A stretch of DNA of 9,839 nucleotides. It comes from CAIWGV01 sp964515175. GTDB taxonomy: Bacteria > Pseudomonadota > Alphaproteobacteria > UBA7879 > UBA5542. The stretch is from contig CAZEUR010000041.1 in assembly GCA_964515175.1 (NCBI GenBank), positions 1 to 9,839 of the forward strand, written 5' to 3'. The notes under the pieces are model-generated. The model did not search any database. It saw nothing but the letters and a program-made list of their open reading frames with translations, and was not told the DNA's origin. Both the position numbers and the translations under genes were made by a program. Positions 1-5,937 of this stretch are shown in pieces (the stretch's first letter is position 1; every line of letters starts with the position of its first letter).

Positions 1-68
1 AACACTGTCCTCAAGGTCGCTGCTTGAGTCTCATATGTTGTGAACTCATACAAAAATTCAGATTTATC

Positions 69-97
69 TTGAATTTTAAAGATTTTAAGTTTATACC
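69..97 (+). promoter_or_regulatory. Possible sigma-70-type promoter upstream of the beta-propeller gene
   Basis: TTGAAT (69-74) and TATACC (92-97) are separated by 17 bases, and each matches the consensus hexamer at four of six positions. The implied start would give a leader of about 70 bases before the ATG at 173. A second candidate -10 element, TATAAA at 125-130, lies closer to the gene but has no good -35 partner. The choice between them is inference. Confidence 0.3.
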
Positions 98-117
98 TTG
101 ATGCGGGAATGCCTATA

Positions 118-130
118 TTTTTCCTATAAA
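118..130 (+). promoter_or_regulatory. TTTTTCCTATAAA motif, shared with the tyrS upstream region
   Basis: This 13-base string ends in TATAAA and lies 42 bases before the ATG at 173. The identical string occurs at 8507-8519 upstream of tyrS, and a shorter CCTATAA core occurs at 2525-2531 upstream of the dacB-like gene. All three are on the plus strand, 29-45 bases ahead of a plus-strand start, which fits a -10 element. No convincing -35 is visible here. Confidence 0.35.
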
Positions 131-172
131 GCGGCTGTGGAATATTTCTAGAAAAGAACGGAGAATGTATTA

Positions 173-1153
173 ATGAGTTGGACGGATCTCGGTCTTGTTT
201 TGAAGGTAGATCATCTTGAGCCTTGGGCGGTTTCCCATTGTTATGTTCCGACGGCCATTGAACTACACGACCGCATTCGTATCTATGCAGCATTCCTGGA
301 TAAAAATTCCTATGGGCGTCTTGGCTATATTGATATTGATCGAGAAGACCCTACGAAAGTTTTGGGATATTCTAAAACTCCTATTTTAGAGGATTCTTCT
401 AAAGGACATTTCGACTGCGATGGGGTAACCCCCCTAAGCGTCGTTCAACACGGAGAAGAAATTCGACTTTATTACGCTGGGTGGGAAAAGTTTGATCTTC
501 CCAATAAGCGCTATACATTGTTTACTGGGCTCTGCATTAGCGATCGACAAGGCCTAACCTTCCATCGATATTCAGATAAACCTATAATTGGCCCTAGATC
601 AGAGGCGGATCAAGTCCGAACTGCAGGACGCGTCAATGTGGAAAATGGCCTATGGCGTACATGGTTTGCCAGTTACGAAGCAAGCTATCAGATCAATGGG
701 AAATCGACCCCCTGTTACAGCCTAAACACCATGTCTTCTCCTGATGGTATCGAGTGGGGACCACAACAAATTGTTTTTCCGGTTAAAGAAGGCCATATTC
801 TAGGCTACGGAAGAAGTGCAATTTGGTTTGACTCTGAGGAAGGTCTCTACAATGGTTTGTTCTCTGTACGCTCTTGGGATGCCAAATATTATGGTATTTA
901 CCATTCCAAATCAAAAGACAGTCTCACTTGGGATAAGCTTACTCTTGAAAATATGGGTTTTTCACCTTCCCAAACCATAGATGGCCAAACAGAGGTTTGC
1001 TTTCCTTCTTTAATCCACCAGAAAGACCGAATTTTGATGTTTTATAATGGAGATGGCTTTGGAAAAGATGGTTTAAGAATAGCTATCTGGAACAAAAACT
1101 CTAAAAGTTCAGATAGATGTGAGACTGAGCAAGGGCGAAGAGCGGAGCCATAA
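173..1153 (+). CDS. Five-bladed beta-propeller, glycoside-hydrolase-like protein of the surface-polysaccharide type
   Basis: This is a 326-residue soluble protein with no signal peptide or membrane segment, so it is probably cytoplasmic. The repeated blade-like motifs fit the glycoside hydrolase 32/43-like beta-propeller superfamily: FDCDGVTP (80-87), LYYAGW (99-104), GLTFHRYSDKPI (127-138), SPDGIEW (189-195) and a final blade near RILMFYNGDGFG (286-297). Proteins of this size and pattern are common in O-antigen or capsule gene clusters, but their substrate is generally unknown. I cannot assign catalytic residues. The start is supported by GGAG at 160-163, nine bases before ATG. The recognisable fold ends near residue 307. 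The last residues, EQGRRAEP (319-326), are encoded by the left arm and loop of an inverted repeat and look like an appended tail. No polysaccharide genes are visible beside it in this window. Confidence 0.75.
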   Translation: MSWTDLGLVLKVDHLEPWAVSHCYVPTAIELHDRIRIYAAFLDKNSYGRLGYIDIDREDPTKVLGYSKTPILEDSSKGHFDCDGVTPLSVVQHGEEIRLYYAGWEKFDLPNKRYTLFTGLCISDRQGLTFHRYSDKPIIGPRSEADQVRTAGRVNVENGLWRTWFASYEASYQINGKSTPCYSLNTMSSPDGIEWGPQQIVFPVKEGHILGYGRSAIWFDSEEGLYNGLFSVRSWDAKYYGIYHSKSKDSLTWDKLTLENMGFSPSQTIDGQTEVCFPSLIHQKDRILMFYNGDGFGKDGLRIAIWNKNSKSSDRCETEQGRRAEP

Positions 1154-1179
1154 ATAGCGAAGCGAAATCCCCCTTGCTC
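1127..1179 (+). repeat. Inverted repeat spanning the stop codon; possible terminator or dispersed palindromic element
   Basis: GAGCAAGGG (1127-1135) and CCCTTGCTC (1171-1179) form a perfect 9-base-pair stem around a 35-base purine-rich loop. The loop contains the stop codon (1151-1153) and two copies of GCGAAG (1135-1140 and 1157-1162, the first starting at the end of the left arm). The tract after the stem is TTTCTT then A-rich, so it is only a weak intrinsic terminator. The long loop and the overlap with coding sequence are more like a dispersed palindromic repeat inserted at the gene's end. One copy alone cannot decide between these. Confidence 0.5.
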
Positions 1180-1202
1180 CTTTCTTAAAAAAACCCTATG
1201 CT
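1174..1202 (+). promoter_or_regulatory. Possible promoter of the small secreted peptide gene
   Basis: TTGCTC (1174-1179) and TATGCT (1197-1202) are spaced 17 bases apart, matching three and four of six consensus positions. The predicted transcript would start near 1209 and carry a leader of about 29 bases. The -35 hexamer lies inside the right arm of the inverted repeat, so the repeat could have supplied part of the promoter. This is a weak match. Confidence 0.25.
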
Positions 1203-1237
1203 TAGAAGACAAGGTATATCTTTATAGGGGAATATAA

Positions 1238-1399
1238 ATGAAACTTAAACACGTTGCTTTACTTGCTCTCATGATGTCAACATTGGGAGCATCTGCTGGA
1301 TACAAGCTCTACAGCCCATCAGAACGGGGTGGCATGGTGACAGAAGACGGAACTTGGACAATCACAGATCCTTGCGCTGCCAGCTCTGACGCACAATAA
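1238..1399 (+). CDS. Small secreted peptide of unknown function (53 aa)
   Basis: This short reading frame starts with ATG and has a good ribosome binding site, AGGGG at 1226-1230, seven bases upstream. It encodes a typical signal peptide: MKLKH, a hydrophobic stretch through residue 16, then GASA with likely cleavage after residue 20. The mature part would be about 33 residues, starting GYKLYSPSERGG, with one cysteine (Cys46), two tryptophan- or tyrosine-rich short stretches and a mildly acidic tail ending SSDAQ. I do not recognise a family. The clear ribosome binding site and classical signal peptide make it more likely a real gene than a chance frame. It ends six bases from the stop of the convergent gene at 1406, with no clear terminator between them. 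It could be an exported microprotein or a small periplasmic factor; no function is proposed. Confidence 0.65.
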   Translation: MKLKHVALLALMMSTLGASAGYKLYSPSERGGMVTEDGTWTITDPCAASSDAQ

Positions 1400-1405
1400 T
1401 TTCTA

Positions 1406-1951
1406 TTAGATTTCTATAGTCTTTGTTTGAGGGGGCCACTGGATGGCTCTTGCCTTTTTTACCAAATCCTCAATAAAGTCTTGTCGTGCCGCAGGTGTTG
1501 AAGAAAGAAATGCCATATTTTCCGTGGCAAGAAACTCCTCTCCTAAAAGGTTATCAAGAAATGACTTCTGCTCTTGAGTCAGCGCGTTAAAATCCACCAG
1601 CTGCAGAATCATGGCTTTAGATAAATCTCGGAGCGCCAACCAACCAGCCATGCTTTGGCTTTTCAGCCATTGATCAAGTTTTTTATAAGCTTGAATATCT
1701 CCCACTGCATAATCCTTCTTGTAAATCCCTTCAAAAAAAGGCGCCTTATCATCAGCCGATGAAAGAGTTTCTACGAAAATCTCCGCACACTGTCTTGTCT
1801 CTGGATCACTTAATTTGCAGTTCGTTATTTTATTAGCCGCCTTTGACAGGGAGCTTTTGCAATCTGCCACCGTATAGATCGGACATTCCCCTAAATTGTT
1901 TCCAAAGGTCGTAGTTCCCCACAATAGTCCTACAAAAATTAATGTTCTCAC
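1406..1951 (-). CDS. Secreted hypothetical protein with four cysteines
   Basis: This 181-residue protein is of a family I do not recognise. The first 17-18 residues (MRTLIFVGLLWGTTTFG) form a short signal-peptide-like hydrophobic segment, so it is probably periplasmic or exported. Four cysteines cluster near the mature N-terminus (Cys23, Cys31, Cys45, Cys55) and could form two disulfides in an oxidising compartment. The remainder is polar and looks mostly helical, with no catalytic motif I can name. The start is GTG at 1951, which overlaps the stop of the upstream adenosyltransferase gene as GTGA. A strong AGGAGGG ribosome binding site lies five bases before it, inside the end of the upstream gene, which supports this start and translational coupling. 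Co-transcription does not by itself imply a cobalamin role. Confidence 0.7.
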   Translation of the reverse strand: MRTLIFVGLLWGTTTFGNNLGECPIYTVADCKSSLSKAANKITNCKLSDPETRQCAEIFVETLSSADDKAPFFEGIYKKDYAVGDIQAYKKLDQWLKSQSMAGWLALRDLSKAMILQLVDFNALTQEQKSFLDNLLGEEFLATENMAFLSSTPAARQDFIEDLVKKARAIQWPPQTKTIEI

Positions 1952-2508
1952 TTATTCCCTCCTGGTACCCACAAAACATCCTTTGCGCCCTTATCATTTA
2001 AAAACCTACCTAAAACAAATAAATAATCGGACAAACGATTGATGTACTTAATGACTTCTGGATTTACTTTTTCCGCTTCTGCCAAGGCAACAAGGATGCG
2101 TTCTGCCCGACGCGTAAGAGTGCGGGCCCCATGAAGAAAGCTTGCGGCCTCAGATCCTCCCGGCAAAACAAAGGAATTGAGAGGTTCCAAAAAGGCGTTG
2201 AGCGCATCTATTTGAGACTCTATCCATAGGGTCCGAGGCGCTTCCAATCGCAATGTTTTTCCAGTAGACCTATCTTCTGGGCAACAAAGATCTGCACCCA
2301 CATCAAAAAGATCGTTTTGAATTTTTCCCAAAACATCACTTATCTCAGAATCCACATAAAGACGGCAAATCCCTAAAAAAGCATTTACTTCGTCTACGGT
2401 TCCAATGGCGTCTATTCGAATGGAGTTTTTAGAAACCCGACTTCCGTCTCCTAAAGAAGTTTTCCCCTTGTCGCCCCCTCGTGTATAGATTCTCGTAAGC
2501 TGTACCAT
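1948..2508 (-). CDS. PduO/MMAB-type cob(I)alamin adenosyltransferase
   Basis: This 186-residue enzyme transfers the 5'-deoxyadenosyl group of ATP to cob(I)alamin, making coenzyme B12 (adenosylcobalamin); it is cytoplasmic. Family motifs are clear: the N-terminal ATP-binding loop TRGGDKGKTSLGDGSRVSK (9-27), GTVDEVNAFLG (36-46), LFDVGADL (67-74), FVLPGG (113-118), the helix ARTLTRRAER (128-137) and NRLSDYLFVLGR (157-168). Length is typical of the stand-alone trimeric PduO class. The start ATG at 2508 is preceded by a purine-rich GAGAGGGG ribosome binding site. No B12 biosynthesis genes are nearby, so a salvage role feeding a B12-dependent enzyme elsewhere is likely. It is transcribed divergently from the dacB-like gene and overlaps the following secreted-protein gene by four bases. 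Confidence 0.93.
   Translation of the reverse strand: MVQLTRIYTRGGDKGKTSLGDGSRVSKNSIRIDAIGTVDEVNAFLGICRLYVDSEISDVLGKIQNDLFDVGADLCCPEDRSTGKTLRLEAPRTLWIESQIDALNAFLEPLNSFVLPGGSEAASFLHGARTLTRRAERILVALAEAEKVNPEVIKYINRLSDYLFVLGRFLNDKGAKDVLWVPGGNK
1957..1963 (-). promoter_or_regulatory. Strong ribosome binding site that fixes the GTG start at 1951
   Basis: On the minus strand the sequence reads AGGAGGG, then five bases, then GTG. It lies within the final codons of the adenosyltransferase gene. A near-perfect Shine-Dalgarno sequence here supports both the GTG start and independent or coupled initiation of the secreted-protein gene. Confidence 0.75.
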
Positions 2509-2524
2509 TCTACCCCTCTCTTCC

Positions 2525-2536
2525 CCTATAATTATT
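2525..2536 (+). promoter_or_regulatory. Divergent promoter region with a consensus TATAAT
   Basis: The 68-base gap between the divergent adenosyltransferase and dacB-like genes contains CCTATAATTATT. TATAAT (2527-2532) is a perfect plus-strand -10 hexamer and would start transcription about 38 bases before the ATG at 2577. The overlapping palindrome ATAATTAT (2528-2535) gives AATAAT on the minus strand, so the element may serve both genes. No good -35 hexamer is visible at the expected distance on either strand. Confidence 0.45.
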
Positions 2537-2576
2537 CTTGCAAATCCATCTGCAAAATAACATATTTATTTCCAAC

Positions 2577-3974
2577 ATGAAAAAGTTTCCGCTTCTTATT
2601 CTTTTGAGTCTCGCTCCTGGCCTCGGGCATACATGGAGCACCTTAAAGCATAAAATTGAAAAAGCCATTGATGAAGTAAATCCTAATCTGGCTGTCGGCA
2701 TTCAGATTCGTTCTTTTCCTGAAGGCGATATAATTTACGCAAAAGATGATCACCGCCTTTATGTACCAGCGAGCGTTCAGAAAACACTTGTCACTCTTGC
2801 TGCTCTTATTAAGCTAGGGCCCGACTACACCTTCCAAACCACCCTGTCTCAAAGGGGGTCAAATATTTACCTAAGATTCTCTGGAGATCCTGTTTTTAAA
2901 CTCACCGACTTAATAGCCCTCTTTAAAGAACTTAAACAAAAAGGCATTTCCACCATTAAAGGAAATCTTCTGGTTGACGATAGTTTCTTCACCCTACCTC
3001 CTTTTCCCAATGGATACACCCTCGATATTATGCGCTTCATATTTGGGGCCCCCGTTGTTACGGCTAACATCAATAAAAATGTTGTCTGTTTCGATCTGGC
3101 TCCAGCAGAAACTGCGGGCAGACCGGCCCATGTCAATTATAGGAAAGATCAACCCCCCTATAAGATAGAGGGGTCTGTACAAACTGGTCTTTGCACACCC
3201 GCAACAGGAATCGAACGCCATCATTTGGATCTGGAAGAAGATCATATTCGCGTTGGGGGATGCCTTGATTTAAAAGGAAATCCCTTAAAGCTGTGTTTAC
3301 CTGTCAAACAGCATAATTTAAAAAGCTATTTGATTCGAAATATTCGACATGCTTTAAAAGAAGCAGGTGTTTCCTTGAAGGGGTCCATCAAAATAAAATC
3401 TTTCTCTGAAATCACAACGACAATCGCAACCCACGCCTCACCCTCGCTCAAAGACCTTGTCACCGAAGGCATGAAAATGTCGGATAACACCATTATGCAA
3501 TCTCTCTTCCTCGCCATTGTGAGCCATGAGTCTCCCCCCATTCTCAAATGGGATAAGGCAGGTCTCGTAATCCGCGATATTTTGGCAACTTATTTTAAAA
3601 TGGACTTATCAACAATTGTCATTGAAGAAGGATCCGGTGGCTCAAAGCTTAATCTCCTCTCTCCTCACACACTTTCTGAACTCTTCTGGAAAGGTCTTCA
3701 TGATGATAAATTTGGGCATATCTTTGCAGATTCCCTGTCCGTTGCCGGTGTTGATGGATCACTGGAACCCCGCTTAAAAGACCTGCCTTCTGGCATAAAA
3801 GTTAAGGGAAAAACGGGTGGATTGTCCAATATTTCAACTCTCATAGGCGTGATAGAAAAAGACCTCCAACCCCGAATCATGTTCACCATCATGATGAACT
3901 CTTTTTCAGAGGCCAACTCTGTTTACACAAGGCTTCAAGATAAAATCATCCACATTTTGTCAGAAAGTTTGTAA
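2577..3974 (+). CDS. dacB: D-alanyl-D-alanine carboxypeptidase/endopeptidase, PBP4 type (peptidase family S13)
   Basis: This is a periplasmic penicillin-binding protein that trims or cleaves D-Ala-containing peptidoglycan cross-links. From ATG 2577 it has 465 residues, near the size of E. coli PBP4 (477). Residues 1-18 (MKKFPLLILLSLAPGLGH) form the signal peptide. All three active-site motifs are present: SVQK (Ser66 nucleophile, Lys69), SDN (302-304) and KTG (412-414). Other family landmarks are SGDPVF (102-107), EGSGGSK (351-357) and VAGVDGSLEPRL (389-400). The frame is open back to a TTG at 2538, but ATG 2577 places the signal peptide correctly. Oddly, no Shine-Dalgarno sequence is visible before it. 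The upstream TATAAT at 2527-2532 is the likely promoter. The downstream ABC gene begins 86 bases later. Confidence 0.92.
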   Translation: MKKFPLLILLSLAPGLGHTWSTLKHKIEKAIDEVNPNLAVGIQIRSFPEGDIIYAKDDHRLYVPASVQKTLVTLAALIKLGPDYTFQTTLSQRGSNIYLRFSGDPVFKLTDLIALFKELKQKGISTIKGNLLVDDSFFTLPPFPNGYTLDIMRFIFGAPVVTANINKNVVCFDLAPAETAGRPAHVNYRKDQPPYKIEGSVQTGLCTPATGIERHHLDLEEDHIRVGGCLDLKGNPLKLCLPVKQHNLKSYLIRNIRHALKEAGVSLKGSIKIKSFSEITTTIATHASPSLKDLVTEGMKMSDNTIMQSLFLAIVSHESPPILKWDKAGLVIRDILATYFKMDLSTIVIEEGSGGSKLNLLSPHTLSELFWKGLHDDKFGHIFADSLSVAGVDGSLEPRLKDLPSGIKVKGKTGGLSNISTLIGVIEKDLQPRIMFTIMMNSFSEANSVYTRLQDKIIHILSESL

Positions 3975-4045
3975 AGAAAAATATTGATGCATTCATAAAC
4001 CCGATAAATCCCCCCATAGCCTTTTCCTAAAAAAAAGTGTATAGT

Positions 4046-4052
4046 GGAAGGG
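4046..4052 (+). promoter_or_regulatory. Ribosome binding site that sets the ABC transporter start at 4061
   Basis: GGAAGGG lies eight bases before the ATG at 4061. The frame is open further upstream to a GTG at 4037, but that start would place this site inside the gene and has no comparable site of its own. ATG 4061 is therefore preferred. A second ATG at 4070 is too far from the site. Confidence 0.7.
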
Positions 4053-4060
4053 TTAAGCAC

Positions 4061-5848
4061 ATGAATAGCATGCCCCAAAATACACTGCCTTCTGTTTTCT
4101 CCTTTATGGTGAAATCCATTGCTCCTCTCAAAGGGTGGGTCATCTGTCAAGGGGTGGTGGCAATTTTATGGGCTACAGATCTCTGTTTATCTCCCTATTT
4201 GTTAAAGCTCATGGTGAACATTATCACGGATAATAATCGCACAGAGGCTCTCCAACTCATTAAAACGCCCGCCCTTTGTTACGTTGGGCTTAGCCTCTTT
4301 ATTGTTATCCTCTTTCGCTTTTATGATTGGGTATATTTAAACCTAAAGCCTGCCCTCAAAAGAATTGTTGGTCTTACACTCATGAGTCGCATGATGGACC
4401 ATTCTCACGCACTTTACCAAAATCAGTTTGCGGGAAATCTTGCCAACAAAGTGAATGATGTCATGGGAGGGGTCAAAAGCCTCCACTTCATGATTTGGGA
4501 TAAATTTGTGCCCTATTCTCTCGCCTTCTTCACAGCTCTTTATACTGTGGCACAAGTAAACACTCATTTCTCTATCGCACTTGCCCTTTGGATTCTTGTC
4601 TTTGTGGGAGGGGTTCTTTTTTCAATGCAAAGAGCAAATCAATTGGCTGACGAGGAGGCGGAATCTAAATCCACTCTCATTGGGCATATTGTGGACATTT
4701 TGGGTAACATGATGAATGTTCGCCTTTTTAATGGAAAACGCATTGAATCAAAAAAGATAAAAACCGTTTGGCAAAAATATTATTCCGCAGAACAAAATCG
4801 CCAATGGTTCTTTACAAAAATTCATGCCTTTCAAGGTATTTCCTTTGTTATTTTTGAAGGTACGTGTTTGTGGTATCTGATCCAAGGCTTTAGTACCGGC
4901 GCCATCACAGCCGGCGATTTTGCATTGATATTAGGCATCAATGTTTCTTTGGCCAATAATTTTTGGCATCTTTCCCACGACTGTCGGGAAGCATCCGAAT
5001 TTTATGGAAGCATCACTCAAGGATTGCGGGTCATTTATTCTCCCATAGAAATCCAAGATACACCTGATGCAAAGCCTTTAGTGGTTGAAAAAGGAGAGAT
5101 TGCCTTTCAGGATGTTCAGTTCCACTATCCTGGATCCTCTGATATTTTTCAGAAAAAATCAGTGATCATAAAGCCGGGTCAAAAAGTGGGGCTGGTGGGG
5201 TATTCGGGAAGCGGCAAGACCACATTTGTGAACTTAATCTTACGCCTATTCGAAGTCTCTTCAGGACGTATTTTGATCGACAAACAAAATATCAAGGATG
5301 TGACTCTTGAATCTCTGCGTGATGCCATTGCTATGATCAGCCAGGAGCCTTCCTTGTTTCATAGATCGCTCCGAGAAAACATCGCTTATGGACGCATAGA
5401 TGCATCCGATGAAGCCATTATAGAGGCGGCAAAGCGGGCCTACGCCCACGAATTTATAGATGCACTTCCCGGAGGCTATAATATCTTAGTAGGAGAAAGA
5501 GGCCTTAAATTATCAGGCGGCCAGCGTCAACGCATCTCCATTGCCCGAGCCATCCTTAAAAATTCTCCCATTCTCATTTTGGATGAAGCCACAAGCCAGT
5601 TGGATTCCGTCACCGAGAATCATATTCAAGACAGTCTTTTGGATCTCATGAAGGACAAAACAACCCTTGTCATTGCCCATAGACTCTCGACCCTTCTTCA
5701 TATGGATCGCATTCTTGTATTTGATCAAGGAAAGATCGTAGAAGACGGGACTCACAAAGAACTGGTCGCCAAAAAAGGAATGTACAAAACTCTCTGGAAT
5801 GCTCAGGTGGGTGGATTCTTACCAGATAAAGATCCATCGGACGAATAG
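4061..5848 (+). CDS. ABC exporter half-transporter, fused membrane and ATPase domains (MsbA/ABCB-like)
   Basis: This 595-residue inner-membrane protein should work as a homodimer or heterodimer and export a lipid, drug or peptide. About six membrane segments are visible, near residues 26-48, 70-88, 147-165, 170-190, 257-275 and 280-302. The ATPase domain fills the last ~240 residues and is intact: A-loop Tyr356, Walker A GYSGSGKT (380-387), Q-loop Gln428, signature LSGGQ (484-488), Walker B ILILDE (504-509) and H-loop His540. All catalytic residues are present, so it should be active. The substrate cannot be read from the sequence. The short gaps to the dacB-like gene before it and the outer-membrane protein gene after it hint at an envelope role. 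A weak promoter-like pair, TTGTCA and AATATT, at 3957-3985 lies in the end of the preceding gene. Confidence 0.9.
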   Translation: MNSMPQNTLPSVFSFMVKSIAPLKGWVICQGVVAILWATDLCLSPYLLKLMVNIITDNNRTEALQLIKTPALCYVGLSLFIVILFRFYDWVYLNLKPALKRIVGLTLMSRMMDHSHALYQNQFAGNLANKVNDVMGGVKSLHFMIWDKFVPYSLAFFTALYTVAQVNTHFSIALALWILVFVGGVLFSMQRANQLADEEAESKSTLIGHIVDILGNMMNVRLFNGKRIESKKIKTVWQKYYSAEQNRQWFFTKIHAFQGISFVIFEGTCLWYLIQGFSTGAITAGDFALILGINVSLANNFWHLSHDCREASEFYGSITQGLRVIYSPIEIQDTPDAKPLVVEKGEIAFQDVQFHYPGSSDIFQKKSVIIKPGQKVGLVGYSGSGKTTFVNLILRLFEVSSGRILIDKQNIKDVTLESLRDAIAMISQEPSLFHRSLRENIAYGRIDASDEAIIEAAKRAYAHEFIDALPGGYNILVGERGLKLSGGQRQRISIARAILKNSPILILDEATSQLDSVTENHIQDSLLDLMKDKTTLVIAHRLSTLLHMDRILVFDQGKIVEDGTHKELVAKKGMYKTLWNAQVGGFLPDKDPSDE

Positions 5849-5873
5849 CCTTTTCTCTTTAATAGTTTTCTCT

Positions 5874-5883
5874 AGCGATCGCT
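5874..5883 (+). other. Perfect 10-base palindrome AGCGATCGCT between genes
   Basis: A perfect 10-base palindrome sits in the 89-base gap between the ABC gene and the large envelope protein gene, 28 bases before the TATAAT at 5911. It has no loop and no T-tract, so it is not an intrinsic terminator. It could be a small operator half-site pair or a chance palindrome. Confidence 0.3.
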
Positions 5884-5910
5884 GTAAATTTAAGATAATC
5901 TAAGAGTAAG

Positions 5911-5916
5911 TATAAT
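5911..5916 (+). promoter_or_regulatory. Consensus -10 hexamer (TATAAT) for the large envelope protein gene
   Basis: A perfect TATAAT lies 21 bases before the GTG start at 5938. Transcription would begin near 5923, leaving a short leader that still contains the GAGGG ribosome binding site (5930-5934). No recognisable -35 hexamer is found 16-18 bases upstream, and the surrounding sequence is very AT-rich, so the call is tentative. Confidence 0.4.
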
Positions 5917-5937
5917 TTATATAAAAATAGAGGGATA

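Noticed and set aside
10..28. Inverted repeat CTCAAG / CTTGAG, a possible terminator of an upstream gene.
   Set aside because: The stem is only six base pairs with no T-tract, which is too weak to call.
3..101. Open frame at the left edge that could be the end of an upstream gene.
   Set aside because: The roughly 32-codon stretch shows no recognisable motif and runs through very AT-rich sequence that looks like a promoter region.
2538..2576. TTG at 2538 as the start of the dacB-like gene.
   Set aside because: It would add 13 polar residues before a normal signal peptide that begins exactly at ATG 2577, and it overlaps the likely transcription start.
3155..3173. CCCCT / AGGGG hairpin within the dacB-like gene.
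   Set aside because: It is a five-base stem inside conserved-length coding sequence with no T-tract, most likely chance.
4037..4060. GTG at 4037 as an alternative start of the ABC transporter, and TATAGT (4040-4045) as a -10 element.
   Set aside because: The ribosome binding site at 4046-4052 points to ATG 4061. A promoter at 4040 would start the transcript at or beyond that site.
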